Assembly (NCBI GenBank): GCA_016210805.1
Contig: JACQTL010000329.1
Location: forward strand, 1 to 6,294
Reading direction: 5' to 3'
DNA from: Actinomycetota bacterium
GTDB lineage: Bacteria; Actinomycetota; UBA4738; G016210805
Length of the DNA stretch: 6,294 nt
Shown here: positions 5,148-6,294 of the stretch, piece after piece
How the letters are laid out: each line of letters starts with the position of its first letter
How positions within the stretch are numbered: position 1 is the first letter of the stretch
Notes under the pieces: model-generated
The model's input: the letters and a program-made list of their open reading frames with translations, nothing else
The model's database searches: none
What the model was told of the DNA's origin: nothing
Translations under genes and position numbers: made by a program

Positions 5148-5901
5148 GCCGCTCTTCAAGGACCAGGGCATCGTCGTGCGGCAGCACAAGCTCGGCGAGG
5201 CCGACAAGATCGTCACGATACTCACGCAGGGCTCCGGGAAGATCAGGGCGGTGGCCAAGGGCCTCCGCCGGACCAAGAGCCGGTTCGGGGCTCGCCTGGA
5301 GCCGTTCACCCACGTCTCGCTGCTGGTCCACCGGGGGCGGGGGGCGCTCGACACCGTCACCCAGGCCGAGATCCTGTCCGCGCACCGGACGGTCCGGGAG
5401 GACCTCGCCCTCCTGACCGCCGGCGAGGCCATGCTCGAGGCCGTCGACCGGGTGGCCGAGGAGCACGAGCGCAACGTCCGCCTCTTCCTCCTCCTCCTGT
5501 CCGGGCTCCGGGTCCTGGACGCCTCGCCGGCCGATCCGGCCGCCGTGGCCGAGTCGTTCCTGCTGAAGCTCCTCTCGCTCTCCGGGTTCCACCCCGCCCT
5601 CACGGCCTGCGCCGTCTGCGGCAACCCCGCGGCCGCGCTGTTCTCGAGCGGCCAGGGCGGTGCCGTGTGCGACGGCTGCGCCGAGCACGGGGCCGGGCCG
5701 GTCGCCCCGGAGGCCCTGTCCTGGCTGGCCGGGGTGGCCAGGGCGGACCTCGCCGACGCCGGCGGCATGACCCCTCCTGACGCCGTCCGCCGGGAGGCCA
5801 GGGCCATGCTCTACGGGTTCGCCGAGTACCACCTGGAGCGGCGGATGCGGACCCTCCCCATGCTCGCCCGGACACCCCTCCCCGCGGCGGTGGTGCCGTG
5901 A
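5146..5901 (+). CDS. recO: DNA repair protein RecO
   Basis: Recombination mediator that helps load RecA onto SSB-coated single-stranded DNA in the RecFOR pathway and anneals complementary strands; cytoplasmic. It has 251 residues, normal length. The N-terminal OB-fold runs from residue 1 to about 80 (FKDQGIVVRQHKLGEADKI, KIRAVAKGLRRTKSRFGARLEPF), followed by a helical domain. The zinc-finger cysteines are C155-x2-C158 (CAVCGN) and C175-x2-C178 (CDGC). The start at ATG 5146 matches the usual RecO N-terminus. It begins 71 nt after the BMC operon and overlaps uppS by 4 nt, an order also known from Mycobacterium. It is probably driven by its own promoter and functionally unrelated to the compartment. 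Confidence 0.97.
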   Translation: MPLFKDQGIVVRQHKLGEADKIVTILTQGSGKIRAVAKGLRRTKSRFGARLEPFTHVSLLVHRGRGALDTVTQAEILSAHRTVREDLALLTAGEAMLEAVDRVAEEHERNVRLFLLLLSGLRVLDASPADPAAVAESFLLKLLSLSGFHPALTACAVCGNPAAALFSSGQGGAVCDGCAEHGAGPVAPEALSWLAGVARADLADAGGMTPPDAVRREARAMLYGFAEYHLERRMRTLPMLARTPLPAAVVP

Positions 5902-6294
5902 GCTACCTGTCGGACATCGACCGCAGCAAGCTCCCGGCCCACGTCGGGATCGTGATGGACGGGAACGGCCGGTGGGCCGAGCAGCGGGGCCTGTCCCGGA
6001 CGGAGGGGCACGCGGCGGGCGAGGAGGTCCTTTTCGACGTGGTGGAGGGCGCGCTCGAGGTCGGACTGAAGTGGCTCACCGTGTACGCCTTCTCCACGGA
6101 GAACTGGCGTCGTCCCAAGGGGGAGATCCGCTACCTGATGGGGTTCAACCGGAGGCTGCTCCGCAACCGCCGCGACGACCTGAACCGAAGGGGCGTGCGG
6201 ATCCGGTTCATGGGCCGCAGGACCGACTGGCGCGTGCCCCGCTCCGTGCTGAAGGAGATGGACGAGGCCGAGCGGAGCACCCGGTCGAACACCC
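5898..6294 (+). CDS. uppS: Isoprenyl (undecaprenyl/decaprenyl) diphosphate synthase, cis-prenyltransferase; 3' partial
   Basis: Enzyme adding isopentenyl units in cis to an allylic diphosphate to make the long-chain lipid carrier for cell-wall synthesis. The 132 visible residues carry HVGIVMDGNGRWA (D21, R25, W26), R34, GH at 37-38 and FSTENWRRP with N69 and R72. These match E. coli UppS D26, R30, R39, H43, N74 and R77 at a constant offset of five. The GTG start overlaps the recO stop (GTGA), so it is translationally coupled and has no need of a separate strong ribosome site. The frame is still open at the window end near TRSNT, so roughly half of the gene is missing. Chain length of the product cannot be judged from this part; the actinobacterial recO neighbour is often a decaprenyl synthase, as in Mycobacterium. 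Confidence 0.95.
   Translation, partial: MSYLSDIDRSKLPAHVGIVMDGNGRWAEQRGLSRTEGHAAGEEVLFDVVEGALEVGLKWLTVYAFSTENWRRPKGEIRYLMGFNRRLLRNRRDDLNRRGVRIRFMGRRTDWRVPRSVLKEMDEAERSTRSNT

Noticed and set aside
4897..5832. Long minus-strand open frames opposite the third pentamer gene and recO
   Set aside because: Antisense shadows without family motifs; the plus strand encodes clear EutN and RecO proteins.
1..6294. CRISPR arrays, insertion sequences, attachment sites, tRNA genes
   Set aside because: No spaced direct repeats, transposase motifs or tRNA-like cloverleaf segments were seen; the window is nearly fully occupied by recognised genes.

Overview
The window looks like a chromosomal segment of a high-GC, actinobacterium-like genome. 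GC is visibly very high, with strong G/C third-position bias and many GTG starts. The downstream pair recO-uppS is a familiar actinobacterial gene order, and recO may be translated from a leaderless message. The taxon is an inference; no rRNA or tRNA is present. All genes run on the + strand.

Bases 1-5074 are the 3' part of a bacterial microcompartment (BMC) operon. In order it encodes: a deoxyribose-phosphate aldolase (DeoC, 5' end outside the window); a stacked-type tandem-domain trimer (BMC-T); a hexamer (BMC-H); a first pentamer (BMC-P, EutN/CcmL family); a CoA-acylating aldehyde dehydrogenase of the PduP/EutE family; a second, single-layer-type BMC-T with a long basic C-terminal tail; and two more BMC-P proteins. 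DeoC would split 2-deoxyribose-5-phosphate into glyceraldehyde-3-phosphate and acetaldehyde. The dehydrogenase would turn the trapped acetaldehyde into acetyl-CoA with NAD+ and CoA. Both enzymes start with a short amphipathic helix of the kind that targets cargo to BMC lumens. This matches what the literature calls a sugar-phosphate-utilizing (SPU) BMC. From memory, the shell proteins closely resemble those of the Haliangium ochraceum BMC.

The genes are tightly packed (gaps of -1 to about 70 nt), which suggests one transcript with translational coupling. A perfect 10-bp hairpin without a T-run lies just after the BMC-H gene, and two smaller hairpins lie before the last BMC-P gene. These may tune shell stoichiometry. 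No promoter for the BMC operon is in the window.

Bases 5075-5145 form the boundary with housekeeping genes. They hold no convincing terminator, but do hold a -10-like TACCAT placed for a leaderless recO transcript and an 8-bp inverted repeat whose right arm covers the recO start codon. recO (DNA repair) and uppS (cis-prenyl diphosphate synthase, cut by the window end) follow, overlapping by 4 nt.

The points most worth a second look are the Cys-rich motif and targeting helix fused to DeoC, the basic disordered tail on the second BMC-T, the hairpin after the BMC-H gene, and the recO upstream region.
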